Shown piece by piece: positions 32,900 through 45,338 of a DNA stretch of 64,000 nt (the stretch's first letter is position 1; every line of letters begins with the position of its first letter). The notes beneath the pieces were generated by a model that saw only the letters and a program-made list of their open reading frames with translations, was not told the DNA's origin and searched no databases. The stretch is from Polytrichum commune (Eukaryota > Streptophyta > Polytrichopsida > Polytrichales > Polytrichaceae), in NCBI GenBank assembly GCA_950295325.1, contig OX485809.1, positions 28,458,001 to 28,522,000 on the forward strand, written 5' to 3'. A program made the position numbers and the translations under genes.

Positions 32900-34272
32900 T
32901 CAACATAAAAACCTAGCCCCCCTATAGGTTTGTTGTGGATTCATTTGAAATGACCTTGAGTACACAAATTCAAGTTCTTTGAAGCTAAAGGGCTAGTTTA
33001 GACTACAATATCGGGGGGGGGGGTGACTGGCCGAAAAGTAGAAACCACGTGAGAACAACTATAGGATAATATTTTATTCATTGGCAAGAAAAATTATAGA
33101 AACTTTAGATGTACCATAGCCTACTTAAATTACGAAACATGAGATTACATATAATTTAGCATAAGGGGAAAACCCCAAGTTTAGGTTTAAGGTAGAAAGA
33201 AATTAGTATGACAAAATAATAGAGGGATTTTTTTAAAATAAAATGAGTATATTCACATATAATACATGCAAAATGAATGAAAATTGAACGACTGGGTTAT
33301 GATGTGTACACTCTTCTTTCATCAATATATATATCAACGTAGATATACACTATGCCATATCGGAGTCTTAAGTTTACCTTTGTACGGAACGAGTAAATCC
33401 AAATTTTAGAAGTAATTTAGCATCATTTGAAATAGTGTAGGTTTTCTTTTATAATTACCTATAGGATGTTGAATATTTGGTGATTTTTTTTTCCACTTAA
33501 AGGGTTTCTTAAAATCCAAATGAGCATGTAAATAACCCTCATAAAAATGTCCTTTGTACGCACGTGGTTACATAACACAAGAGGGAGTGACCCCCCCCCC
33601 AAAAAAAAAAAAAACTACAATGAAGAAGTGCACCAATCAAGAATTTTAGGGTTCACTAGCCGGGGTTTACACTATGGCCAAGACTTCTCTAGTGGATAAA
33701 TTCAAGCATGAATGAAAAAAATGACATGGCTGCCAATATGGCAACGCATTTTGCTAGGGGAGCTCTCCGGAGGTCAAGTTTATTGGGCAACCTCAAACCC
33801 TCGTACCAAAAAACCTAATCTCTAGAAAACTCCAACTTGAAAGCCAATAACTATTTGTCCATCTTATTTGCCATACCAACCGTTGCCTCAAATAACCTTG
33901 TCTTGGGCTGAAATTCTTGACGGACTGATGCACTTCTTCATTGTCGCCTAAACCAACCCCAATTCCGACGTCGAAACAACTACAAAAAATAACCCCCAGG
34001 CTGCATATTAATTTTAGGGCTTTGATGTTGGATGAATGAGAGGTACACCTATGACATATACTACGTACGATAATTCCCTCTCTCTCTCTCTCCCTCCCTA
34101 TCACCCATACCCTATATCATCATATACGACATGCTCTTGAATAACTTATACAACATTATGGCCATGGCATGGGCACGTTTCTGCATCACAATAGAATGAC
34201 ATCAAGGCTGCAAGTGGTGACTTCCTAGGTACCTATCTCACAGGGTAGCAAGTAATTTATCTCAATTTTAAA
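32900..34272. other. Intergenic; no gene recognised
   Basis: Contains homopolymer runs (G9 near 33016, C10A14 near 33591) and a (CT)n tract at 34076-34100. The ORF at 33793-34104 has no recognisable motif. Confidence 0.45.
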
Positions 34273-34288
34273 CTATATTTCTTATCAC

Positions 34289-34332
34289 GCCGGCCCCTTG
34301 CTTGAAAGGGGTCGGAGTTTCTATCTATCTAT
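34289..34332 (+). mobile_element. 44 bp SINE family A fragment with perfect 16 bp target-site duplication
   Basis: GCCGGCCCCTTGCTTG through the CTAT-repeat tail equals the last 44 bp of the family A SINE. It is bracketed by CTATATTTCTTATCAC at 34273-34288 and 34333-34348, so it is an extreme 5' truncation rather than a fragment of a larger copy. Confidence 0.85.
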
Positions 34333-34899
34333 CTATATTTCTTATCACACTGAGGCCATGAGCTTTACACTACACTGTTTATTGTATATATTGTCACTTT
34401 ACTATCTAAAAATATGACTTCTTACTCTAGACTCCAGTTTTCATTAGCAAAGGTTGAATAGGTTGTTCGGACACATAGAGTGTATAGATTTATTATACTT
34501 GGTAAAATGTTATACGTTTGGTAAATAGTCATAGCATTGGGTAACTTTGATTAGTAAGTGACATTGATTACCATGAACAATGTAATGACCAGTGACCATT
34601 TCTTTTTTAAATTCCTCTCATTGGTTCAAAATGAGTGGCCGTCCCACTTCGTTTTACGCAAGGCTGTTAAAAATAAGAGTGATCATTTAAAAAAATGGAT
34701 GTGATTATGACGCGGAAATGTCATGGAATCCTAGATGCCCGTAAATGAAATTTGGTGGTCATCTAGATTTCGTGGCAAGAGACTTAAATAAGTTGTCTCA
34801 ACATAAAATGAAGGTAACCATGTCATGATTTTATTTATTACTTTCTTTTAACAATGTCCATGTTCAATCAATGATATCATAACAAATAATCAATTTAAG

Positions 34900-35160
34900 A
34901 AAACTTAAACCTTGATTTTGATTTCAAAAACACAACGTCCTAGTCTCTTCCTCTTGCATATCAAAATGAAAAATATAATCTTAAGTATCCCAATGTGCTA
35001 CGCTGAACATCATAATGCAAATCAAATTTTATTTTTAAAATGACTTATGTTGACAAAAACATTATATTACCAATTAGTGGATGTGACACTTTGAAACCTC
35101 TTGGCATCTAGTTTAGGCCCTTCACAAATAATGCACGTGAGTCTGACACTAAATACCATA
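34900..35160 (-). repeat. Dispersed repeat, inverse copy of 13680-13995
   Basis: Shares CATCTAGTTTAGGCCCTTC and flanking sequence in inverse orientation with the 13.7 kb copy. Confidence 0.6.
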
Positions 35161-35682
35161 ACCGGTGTAGTCGTTGATCAATTTATGGTGACTCTTTCAA
35201 ACCCTTTTTTCTTTGGACGGCAAAAGAAAGTTGACCCCAACCCCTTAAAGGCACCGTTATACTTTATGAGGCCTAGCTATGTGCTCCTTTGTACAAGCCC
35301 CCGACAATCATGCAATGTAAGAACTACTTTACTTGGTCAATGAAACTGAATTCGTATTTAGTACAATTTATTATGGAAAAAGGAAGTGAAGTGGAGTAAG
35401 GGTGAGTTTCCATGTGGGCCACTCGGCCACTACATTCTAGATAATAGTGGGTTGGAGGTGTTCTCATGTACATAAGCATAAGCCGCCAACCAACCACATT
35501 TTGGTGGTCTATTAGAATGTGAAGGGTTGTGGACACGGGCTGCTAGACTTCTAAGTGCCCACTAAAGCATTTTTTAAACTTACAAACGTCAAGCATGGAA
35601 GGATTGAAGACTGATTTTAGGAGGAGGACAAGGTTAGTATGTGAGCATGGGGTTGCGAAGATGGAGTAGCTACACTATATAT

Positions 35683-36075
35683 ATGATATTTAGTGTCGGT
35701 CGGCATTTTATGTCATTGCAATAAACTTTTCGAGTGACACTTTCTATGAATAAGTTTACAAATACTATCATCTCCACTTACTTTTAGTTCATCCAAATGC
35801 CAATTATTGAAACAAAGTTTGGTATAATTTGCATCCTAACAAATTTTATGATGAAATATTGTCATGGATGATTTAAATTTTGGATGAAAATCACTTAATA
35901 AGTGACAATACTTGCAACACTATAAATCTATAATGCCCAAAAAGTTTTTACAAGGAATGACAAATATTGTTAGGTTAATATGTGGTGACACTACACCACA
36001 ATTTACAATTGGTACTGACTGAGACAATTAGAATTGGTTACATTAAATATCATATTCAGTGTAGTTAGCACATAT
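35683..36075 (+). repeat. Copy of the roughly 400 bp TTTAGTGTC repeat family
   Basis: Blocks CACTTTCTATGAATAAG, CTTACTTTTAGTTCATCC, AATATTGTCATGGATGAT, AAGTGACAATA and GACAATTAGAATTGG recur in the same order at 21790-22175 and 61930-62330 and inverted at 21195-21600. Non-coding; class unknown. Confidence 0.75.
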
Positions 36076-36275
36076 GAACCCTACCCCACCAAATTCCATC
36101 TACGTCGGGGTTGAATTTTGTCCTTATTCCCACTAGAATCTAGTGAACAAGCGGCCTACATGGAAACTTCACCCTGAGTGTGGTCATATGTGATGACCGA
36201 AATAAGATACATGTGATATGATTTGAACTGTGGCTCATTTCTACAATTCCGATCTTCTTGTAACTTAGTTGCTTA

Positions 36276-36776
36276 GGGCCACTTCACACACAAGACTAAG
36301 AGCCCGTGACAACTACACTCCAAGCACTCCCATTGGTGGAAAAGGCGGAGCCGGTCCAAGTTTGCTTCACACCACGCTTGAGGGACCAACGGAGTACGTG
36401 AATGCACGATGGATGTAAAGTCTACATGGATTCATAAATGGCATCTAATGGATCATGTTTCATGGTCACTTGGACTATTTCCCATAACCACCTCTTGGAG
36501 GTAGGCCTACCACAAATCCGGGAGACCATGGCACTCCGAATTGCTCACTACCGTTGATTTATTTTATTCCATCATGTGCGAGGACCCACATGAAATAGAA
36601 ATCCATTGAAATAGCATTTGGTTGAGGGCCCAGTCACATACCGCTTTGCACTACACTTGAGGGTCCGTGACCACACTACATGATTTTGGAGGTGATTTGG
36701 GACGGCCTTTGGACACTTTCTTTTGGGCTCTCACAATTTCATGATCACGGCTCTTGGCGCGCGTGAGAAGTGGCCC
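36276..36776. mobile_element. Tourist/PIF-Harbinger-like MITE, copy 2
   Basis: Starts GGGCCACTTCACACACAAG and ends GAGAAGTGGCCC, with TTA at 36273-36275 and 36777-36779. 501 bp, non-coding. Confidence 0.78.
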
Positions 36777-36919
36777 TTATATGACAACCACACTAGGGGG
36801 GTCCAGCGAGGGCCCATCCAGCTCGGCCCATTCAAGACACTAAGGACAACATCCAAAAGGACCCCGACTCGTTGGATGCAGAGCTCCCAACTGGCTGCAA
36901 AGCCCCGGTTGGATGGGCC

Positions 36920-37579
36920 CTATGTTCGGGGAAACCGACGGCTAGTTCATTATCAGCCGATGGATTTCCCCTCATGGCCGGTCCAAATTTCCAACCATCG
37001 GATGGCAAACCGACTGTAATTCCAATCCTTCGGCAATTAGCCGATGGACCAGAAAATGTCCCAGAAATGTAGCCGATTCTTCTTGTGAGTTACTGGATTT
37101 CAGCCGGAAGCATCCAAAGTGCTATTTGTTTGGGGCATTTGATGATGCACTTGAGGAAGTACCCTAAACCTTAAACTTTTTGAATTATGCAACCTTTCCA
37201 TGACCAAATCCAATTGCTTCTATGAAGAATTGGGGGACCCTTGGCCTTCAAGCGGTGAAGGCATTGCTAGGTTCAATTCCTCCCAAGGATATTAACTCTT
37301 CAAATTTAAAGTTTTGAACATGCTTTTTCTTTTCACTTATTCAAGATTATGCACTAAGAAATGATTTCTAATACCTTTTCATACATTTTTGAAACAATTA
37401 GTGCCGATATGAATTCCATTTAATCGGATATTGGCCAATGACAATATGAAAATATAGGCAATTGGCCGATTGATTTTACAAAAGACCGGCTGTTGCCGAT
37501 GTAAATTGGAAAAAATCCGACCCTTCGTAGCAACTACCGGCAATTAGCCACTAAGGCTTCAAAAACTTCCCGAACTCTG
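36920..37579. mobile_element. hAT-like non-autonomous element, 660 bp, copy 1
   Basis: Begins CTATGTTCGGGGAAACCG and ends CTTCCCGAACTCTG, whose inverse is CAGAGTTCGGGAAG. It is nearly identical to 42850-43509. Flanking octamers (GATGGGCC and GGTGTGGC) match at only five positions, so this copy lacks a clean duplication; a related G/C-rich element at 36795-36919 may have been the target. Confidence 0.75.
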
Positions 37580-37900
37580 GGTGTGGCTACGATAATAGTA
37601 AGCAGGGGGTCTTATGTATCTTATAGAAGCAGCTCATTTGTTGATAGAGGATCGATAGACTAGGGTGGCATGAAGAGTGCTCAAATTGGCAGAGTCCCTC
37701 CTTGTATTGTGGTGGCTTTTGTGAATGAGGTTCGTTGAAGGCTCCATAAATATCTGAAGGCCACCGGATAGCCTCTTCGGGGTTCGACGATATTGAGGCC
37801 GGCCTCCCCGGGATTGGCTTGCCGCCTTTGTTGCTGGTGAGAGAGCATGCATCGTCGAATTGGTTCCTAAATTGCCTAAGAAGTTAGGGCCATCAAGTTA

Positions 37901-38160
37901 CACTACCAGAAAACAAGGGACTTTCACAACAGCACCGTCTGACAGCTTTTGTTTTGAGCCGATGAAACATTTTGACAGCATTTCGGGAGATCCGAGTGTT
38001 TGCAAGTCCAACTGGTTACATGTTGACATCCTCCGGTTTCCCTTGATTTAAATTGGGGTATATACTCTAAATTCCTCTAAAAGGATTGGTAATTTTTTTG
38101 CAGTCTTGAATTTCAACTGGTTATTTCTCAAACTCAACCGGTTCATTTGTAACTAACTGC
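37901..38160. mobile_element. Possible CACTA-type transposon terminus
   Basis: CACTACCAGAAAACAAGGG at 37901 resembles the terminal inverted repeat of plant CACTA (En/Spm) elements. The downstream part matches 20895-21090. I did not find the opposite end, so this is tentative. Confidence 0.35.
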
Positions 38161-39605
38161 CAGCACTCCCCGATCATTGGGTCCGCATTGGTTGAAATAG
38201 GTTTTGGATCGCCACAAGAGGTTTGGTGACCTACTGCAGAGGTTTGATAGCTATGATTGAGGTATGGTGTTTGCTACTACGTACTCCTTGTGCCACCCTA
38301 ATTAATTGATGGACATGAGTTGAAATAAAATTATGGCACATGATATGATTGTTTATCATGCTAATTTTTTTGTCTTAGCTCTACACTGTTTATACCAATC
38401 AATATGTATACCTATTTGGAGTTACACAATGCTATAGCTATTGAATGAGAATGTAATAGGTTACCAAGCAAAGTCGTTTATGTTCTATAATGTCCAAACA
38501 ACCTATTGAACTTTTGGTAACAAAAATTGAGCTCTTGAGTAAGACATTATTGCACTATGTAACTTTGAATAGTACCACGTACTAATTGGGATAATCTAAT
38601 TGAGGCCCCTTGTATTTGGTTGTTTCTCTCGAGGTGGTTGTACTTTTCCCTTGCAATTGAAATTGTTTCAATTTGTCAAAAAAACACACACATAAAAAAT
38701 AAACATGTTATCCAACCTCTAAGGTAAGATCTACACAACAAAACTTTGTGTTGCATTAGCAAATTTACGATGAAACATTATAAAAAATTAGACTGAAATT
38801 TGAATGCTCTCTAGTTTAGTTATGATCAATGGAATTGAATGGTTGTCGATCCTTAATTAAATCTATAAATCTTCCCAATTGTTTTCATTATTGAGTTTGG
38901 AGTAGTTTATGATCTTCGAAGATGTAGTCGAATCTCTTGTAAACATGTGTCGTTATGGTGTTTGTTCTTTAATCCTCACCTAATGACACACCAATCAAGC
39001 ACGGGTGTCTGATCAAGAAAAGTAATTGAACAAGGGCCAATTCACACGGGGTGCCGAGTCCCAATTCCCACTCACATTAGCAAGTCCCAACAGAAAGACG
39101 AAGTTCCAAATATTGAGCCTCAAGAAACCATTAAAATATGGTTCATTATCATTAAAGTAAGACGTTGATCGATTTAATGTACAAATTTTTTTGCAGGGCT
39201 TGTATTGAGAGTTGGATCTAGCTTTTTGGTTGAACCCAATTCTCAACACAAGTCCCAAGCCTCACCTCCAAAAGTGTTGTCATACAAGCATCCGTATCAT
39301 ACTCGGGACTTCAGCCTAGGGACCCAATGTGAAGATGTAAGTCCCGACTTCCATACTCTCAACGGCTGAGATCGCACGGATTGGCCTCAAGTGACTTGGG
39401 ACCCGTGTGAACCAACCTAACACCCCCATAGTACCTTACAATGTGAGGCGCATGCGCTTATACCATTCCAAAACAGTTCAGAGAATAATCAAGTGGGTTC
39501 AAGAATCCAAGAGCATGTGCAGAAGGTTGCCCATGCAGATCTGCATCTGTTCAAACTTATCCCTGTTTACAGAAGACACGCTCTCAAGCGGCTCAAGATC
39601 CAAGC
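38161..39605. other. Intergenic; no gene recognised
   Basis: A/T-rich DNA with no recognisable coding sequence or repeat ends. Confidence 0.45.
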
Positions 39606-39608
39606 CAA

Positions 39609-40099
39609 GGACCACTTCACATTAGAGCTTGAGGGCCCTTGACCCATGATATACAAATTATGTGATTGGATGAGAAGATGGAGATGGTCCAAGTTCACTT
39701 TACACTAGATTTTGAAGGCTCGAGGAACCAAAGAAAGTATAATGGATGAAGAATTTTGCACGACACCTAATTTCATGGTAGGAAGTGGATAATGTTTCAT
39801 GGTTTATTGGATGTTGCGTTAGGTTCATCGAAAAGAGGTGGGTCTAGCACATATTAAAGGCCATGGCGATCAATTAAAGTTGTCATTGACTCCTAGAAAT
39901 ATTCTATTGTTATGGTGGGGACTTGAACCCGAACATGTGTTATGGTCCCTCAACTTGGTCTACTTTCACTTTACATTGAGCTTGAGGGCACATTGATTGC
40001 AATATTGGATTCCTATTTCCCATGGTACAACCTCTAGGAGATTTCAAGGGCCCTTAGATTTTCATGGTCATGGCTCTTGGTTTGTGTGTAAAGTGGCCC
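39609..40099. mobile_element. Tourist/PIF-Harbinger-like MITE, copy 3 (older)
   Basis: Starts GGACCACTTCACATTAG and ends GTGTGTAAAGTGGCCC; internal blocks GGTCCAAGTTCACTT and GTTTCATGGT align with copies 1 and 2. Flanks CAA (39606-39608) and TAA (40100-40102) are consistent with a mutated TAA duplication. Confidence 0.7.
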
Positions 40100-40102
40100 T
40101 AA

Positions 40103-40834
40103 TGTAGTTTGTTGTAGCACTTCATAAATTACCAAGCAATTAGACGATGATCCTTAAAATTAAAAAAAAAAAGAAAAAAAAGTTGCAAGTAAAACAAACT
40201 ATGATCATATACATTGCTTGTCAAAAAGTTCACAATATACAACCTCAATGTTCCCTAGAATAAAAGGATAATTGTGCTCATCTTCTACATAATCCTACAA
40301 ATAGCAACCAAGGAGTTGTGTAATGTTAAGGCCAAATTTTGTTCAGATTTCAATTTGAAAACCAACATCAAATTCTCTAGGATCCTGGCAATGATTTTTT
40401 TAACCAATTTATTTTGTCTTATGTAGTACAAAAAAACGAAGCAATTGGACGATGGTTTCTTTCCAAAGGCAACAACTATATTTTATTTGACTTTGAATTT
40501 ATAGTTGCTTGTCAAAAACTCCACAATACACATGCTAAGTGCTCCCCATAAATGGCCCATAAATGGGGAGTCTTGGCATTATACTAGGAATGTTCTTGAC
40601 CAATACATGGCCTCACAAAACACAACCAAGGAGCTGAGTAATATTATTCATAAACTAATATTTGAAATCCTCAAAGTGAGGAGTCTCCATATTAGGTAAG
40701 GTAGATGAAGCTAATTCAACGAGTTTCCTTAATCGGACACATATTTTGGGATCCTAATCGGCGGGACAAATGCTTTAATCTGGTGGGTGAGTAATACATG
40801 GTGATTTAGACGCCGCCTTGGTGATATTTGGGTG
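40103..40834. other. Intergenic; no gene recognised
   Basis: A/T-rich with an oligo-A tract near 40160. Nothing further was seen. Confidence 0.45.
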
Positions 40835-41342
40835 ATGCTCCCTTCCCACCTGACTTTACCAAAAAATCAAAGTTTTTCCTTAAAACCGGGTAAAGCTCTC
40901 TCGGTTATAGCCGAGGGATCTAGCTATCCCAATGCACTTACAAGAACTTGCTCCGGGGATTTTCGAGTAGGTTTTAGTTAAGTAGTTTTCACTAAAGTTC
41001 ATTGTTTTCTCTACCAAAGAATGTTGGAAAGTTTTTGTCCCATCCCCAAATGCCTTACTACTCATCTATCTTACCATTGGTTTTTGTTACATGCCCTCAT
41101 AGCTAAGACTAAAAACAACCAATCACAAGGGTGGGAGGCGACACCATTAAAGGTCCCTACATTCTTGCTTCATGTCTAGGTACCGATGGGAGGGTCGGTG
41201 CTTGAGGCTTAAAACCTCCACTTTTAAATCATGCCACATCATTTGCCAACTAGGCTTGGGACTAGAAAATGTCGATAGTGTGAAGGCTATGTTTTTAGAA
41301 CCAACTTTTAGGCTTAGCTAAAGTCAAGTGGGAAGGGGACAT
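40835..41342. mobile_element. Inverted-terminal-repeat MITE, copy 2, inverse to 23072-23583
   Basis: Starts ATGCTCCCTTCCC and ends GGGAAGGGGACAT. The interior matches the inverse of copy 1 along its length. LINE sequence begins within a few bases of its right end. Confidence 0.75.
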
Positions 41343-41344
41343 GA

Positions 41345-42475
41345 GTCACCTTTGCAAAAATCAAACTCCACCAACACAATCTACAAATCCTGTACCAACA
41401 CCCTCACAACCCTCAACACAAGCTACATGGAACAAGACAAAATCCTTTACTTCAGCCAAGAAGGATTTTGCCCACAATGCAACACTACTAGACAAATACA
41501 AATGATAATCGCAACCCTTGAGGATGCAAGACTCACAAACAAAGTCATATACCTAACATACATAGATTTCTACAACACATTTAGATCAACCGAACACGCT
41601 AAACTCCTAGCCTAATAGAAGACCTAGGGTTCCCCAAGGCACAATTATAGAACTAGGTGGAACAGTACACACACTCCACCACCTCATTCTCAAGTGTACA
41701 CTTTGGGATTAGACCCCCAGGACAAATCAATAGAAGAACCATACAAGGAGACACCCTAAGCCCACACATGTTCATATTATTATTATAACCCCTCCTTAGA
41801 TGACTAGAAAAAACTATTATGGATACCACTTTAACACATCCCTCGCCACATGTAACACCACCGCCTATGTTGAGAACCTAGCCATAGTTATAGATGACCT
41901 CCAAAACAACCAATCACAAGTCAACAAACTACAAAAAAATTGCATAATGGACCCACATGAACCTAAACCTAGCCAAATGTGCCATCACATGATGCCCAAA
42001 CAAATCCAAACTCAAGCCAAACACTATCAAATATATCCAAGGCCAAAACATCAAAAACAAAAAATCCTACATTGATCCTAAACAAACCCTACACATACCT
42101 AGTATCCTCACCAAAATGGAAAACCTAAATAGAAATTACCACTAACAAAGCCTCTCAAAACCAAATGGAGAAACAACCTAAACTACGTGACATTAGCACA
42201 ATAAGCTAAAGAAAAGAAAAATCAAACAATACCTCAACAAATTATACATGTACATCATCACCACTCTAACACAAATTCAAATCAAACATATCGCTACCAT
42301 CCTCACACCGAATGGATTCCGCACCAAAGACATACACACCCCCAAATTAACCAAAGAGGCCCTACAACAAAGCCCACACACTCTTCCCACCACCCCACCA
42401 ACAAACGAACCATCAAATATCCCAACCGCCTACCATCGCTGATAACCCCAGCTGCAACGCACCCAACACATGGCC
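41345..42475 (+). pseudogene. LINE (non-LTR) reverse transcriptase remnant
   Basis: Motifs appear in LINE order but with stops: ILYFSQEGFCPQCNTTRQIQ (fingers), IYLTYIDFYNTF (catalytic Asp near 41574), RTIQGDTLSP near 41735-41762, PLLRWLEK, then YVENLA near 41866-41883 where functional RTs have YADDLA. A segment CxxTHMNLNLAKC near 41950 and later charged stretches follow. The plus strand is very rich in A and C. The catalytic pair is lost, so it is dead. The clade is not L1-like in these motifs; it may belong with the 32.2 kb LINE fragment. Confidence 0.75.
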
Positions 42476-42849
42476 TTATGGTCTTTAGGGGTTAATATCA
42501 CTTACTTAAAGTAGACGTGCCTAATTCCAACGAAGCAATACTTTGGACACCTATATTTGATTGACCAATTTGTGGTTAGATGTGGATCTAAGATTTGACA
42601 CCAAAAGACATGTGTTGAAAAAAGATTGGACTACGTACTTGAAATATGATAACCTTTTTGGGGTCAATAGACAACAAAATTGGAGGACCTGTATGATCAT
42701 TTAATGAGAATGAAAATATTCACATTGATAATAAATAAGATACTCATCTAAGCTCCCAAAGTCACGAGGGAGGTGGCTACGGCCTCGATTTGGATTTTGC
42801 TAAGCATCTTGTACTAACTCAACCACGTGCGTGTTTCACATCTTAAGAG

Positions 42850-43509
42850 CTATGTTCGGGGAAAACCGACGGCTAGTTCATTATCAGCCGTTGGACTTCC
42901 CCTCATGGCCGGTCTAAATTTCCAACCATCGGATGGCAATCCGACTGTGATTTCAATCCTCCGGCAATTAGCTGATGGACCAAAAAATGTCCCAGAAATG
43001 TAGCCGATTCTTCTTGTGAGTTACTGGATTTCAACTGGAAGCATCCAGAGCGCTATTTGTCTGGGGCATCTGATGATGCACTTGAGGAAGTACCCTAAAC
43101 CTTAAACTTTTTGAATTACGCAACCTTTCCATGACCAAATCCAATTGCTTCTATGAAGAATTGGGGGACCCTTGGCCTTCAAGCGGTGAAGGCATTGCTA
43201 GGTTCAAATCCTGCCAAGGATATTAACTCTTAAAATTTAAAGTTTTGAGCATGCCTTCCTTTTCACTTATTCAAGATTTTGTACTAAGAAATGATTTCTA
43301 ATAACTTTTCATACATTTTTGAAACAATTAGTGCCGATATGAATTCCATTTAATCGGATATTGGCCAATGAAAATATGAAAATATAGGCAATTGGCCGAT
43401 TGATTTTACAAAAGACCGGCTGTTGCCGATGTAAATTGGAAAAAATCCGACCCTTCGTAGCAACTACCGGCAATTAGCCACTAGGGCTTCAAAAACTTCC
43501 CGAACTCTG
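42850..43509. mobile_element. hAT-like non-autonomous element, 660 bp, copy 2, with 8 bp duplication
   Basis: Same ends as copy 1 (CTATGTTCGGGG and CCGAACTCTG). It is flanked by the perfect octamer CTTAAGAG at 42842-42849 and 43510-43517, which fits the hAT superfamily. No transposase. It sits directly upstream of the annexin gene region. Confidence 0.85.
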
Positions 43510-43517
43510 CTTAAGAG

Positions 43518-45338
43518 AAGTGGGCTAGTTGGAAAAAGTAACCATTTAAAGACCCATCTCCCTTGCTTGCTTAGCCGGGAGCAATTGAGTGAGCAGCAGA
43601 GTGGCAATGCAGAGCAGCAACACCTGCTGAGACGAGTATCTCGGAATGGGCCACACTGCCTACCTCTCCTTCTTCCCATTCCGCCATCGCCCCAATTGGG
43701 CCTTCGCCTCCGCCTTACTAGGTGCACTTGCGTCGTCGGTGCGTAAACCAACAAGCAACAGTAGTAGTAACAGATTAAAGTTGCTCGCTTCAGCTCAGCT
43801 ATTGGAGTTTTACTTTCGGATCAGGCCAGGTGCCCGCTGTGCTCACTTTTAGATGCTACTGATCTGCGGCACTCAGTTTTGAGGGCGACCATCACCCTCC
43901 CTCACCTTGGTGATCGGTGGGTCACCCACGGACTCCTCAAATGTCCACGCTGCAGCACTAGAAGTTGTGTTGTGTTGTCAAGTTACGCATCCTGCTGGCT
44001 CTGCTGGTTCAGCACATGTTTCGGCTGCCTAAGTTGCCTGGAATTGCTGTCCTCAAGCCGTCTTCTGTCGACCAGAGTTGCGCAGTGATGTGTAAGTAAG
44101 GGAGGTGCAGCCTTGGCATGCAAGCCACCCTTGGAAATGGCTACCTGTGCAACAAGGTACTAGTTGTGCTGCTATGCTGGGCCATGCCATTGCTTTTCAG
44201 GTGGAGGTCAGTTGTGGCCTCTTTCTTTGCTTTTCTGTCTGTCTGTCTGTCAGTCTTTTCAGCCGGTCGTTTCGAAAGGTGCCTGAGGCGTCTTTCTTTG
44301 CAATGCCCAAGTGAGGGGAGGGCCATTCTGCTTCAATTTCCTAGTAGATCATCATCCTTGTCGAATTTGGGTTTGTTTCTCCTTGGAGGATGGTTTTGCC
44401 TGGACCTTTGCTTGTGATATAAGGAGGCTGTGCCTTTGCTCTTCCTGCCCCTCCACCTCGTCCAGCTTTGGTTCCCATCAGTAGTCTCCTAGTGGCAAGG
44501 TTTCCCACTTTAGCAGTTAGTAGTAGTGGTGCTCTCAAGCCAGCAGCCGTTTGAAGGATGGATAAGTTAATCCATAAACCACCCTTTGTCTTCTCTTGTT
44601 TCTTCTTCTTCTTCTTCCGACTCTGAATGCAAGTGGAAGTGAGGAGATGCCGAGGAGATGAACTTACTTAAGCTTAATCTTTGATTTGCACTGTTGTTGC
44701 CTTCTTGTTCAAACTCCAACTTAGTTAGCCTGACGCTGGGGCCTTTCTCTTGCTGACAGGTGGTCTACACAACCTATTAATGTAGCCTGCATTTCGGGAT
44801 AAAGGACGAGTTGCTTCAATTTTATATAGTTGGAAAAGGTGGTTTCGGCGCACTGCTGATGTTTACCTTAAGCCCTACTTATCAACCTCCACCCTCCATT
44901 TCTGCAAGGAAGTGATGCGAGAGCCTTGGATGAGCGAGCCGTGAGACGCTTGGCATAAGTTACTCACTTATTGCTTGGTCTGAACTTAATATTCAAATCA
45001 CAGTAGAACTTCCCTTCTCGGTATTGGGGTTAAGTTATCTACTTCATGGCTCCATTGCCCTGCTGGTGTTTCAGCGGAAAGATGGACACTCTCCAACCGG
45101 CCACATCCGAAGGACAACTTAAGCGGCGCTGAAGCCGAAAAATAGGTGGCGGAACGTCCTCCACGTTTTGGATCTGAATGGACTTTTCCAAGATTGGAGT
45201 GCATCTGCTTAGATTTGGCCATTCCAGTCTGATTTAGACTGGCTGTCATGGGCCGGATTGAGCACACGTAGTAAGGTTCTGGTTTGGACGATATTCTTGT
45301 TAGCAAGGGGGAGGGAGACAGTAAGGCAGGCAGAGGGG
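43518..45338 (+). promoter_or_regulatory. Upstream region of the annexin gene (promoter and 5' untranslated sequence expected)
   Basis: More G/C-rich and repeat-free than its surroundings. It holds a (CTGT)n tract at 44236-44252 and (CTT)n at 44600-44620. ORFs of up to 100 codons in several frames have no recognisable motif, biased composition and no shared frame, so I do not call a gene. The transcription start cannot be placed. Confidence 0.4.

Noticed and set aside
36920..43509. The two 660 bp copies as LTRs of one 6.6 kb retrotransposon
   Set aside because: Each copy has inverted ends, and the right copy has its own perfect 8 bp duplication, so they are separate DNA-transposon insertions.
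43464..44538. A small gene in the G/C-rich stretch before annexin
   Set aside because: ORFs occur in several frames on both strands with no recognised domain or splice logic; better explained as promoter and untranslated sequence.
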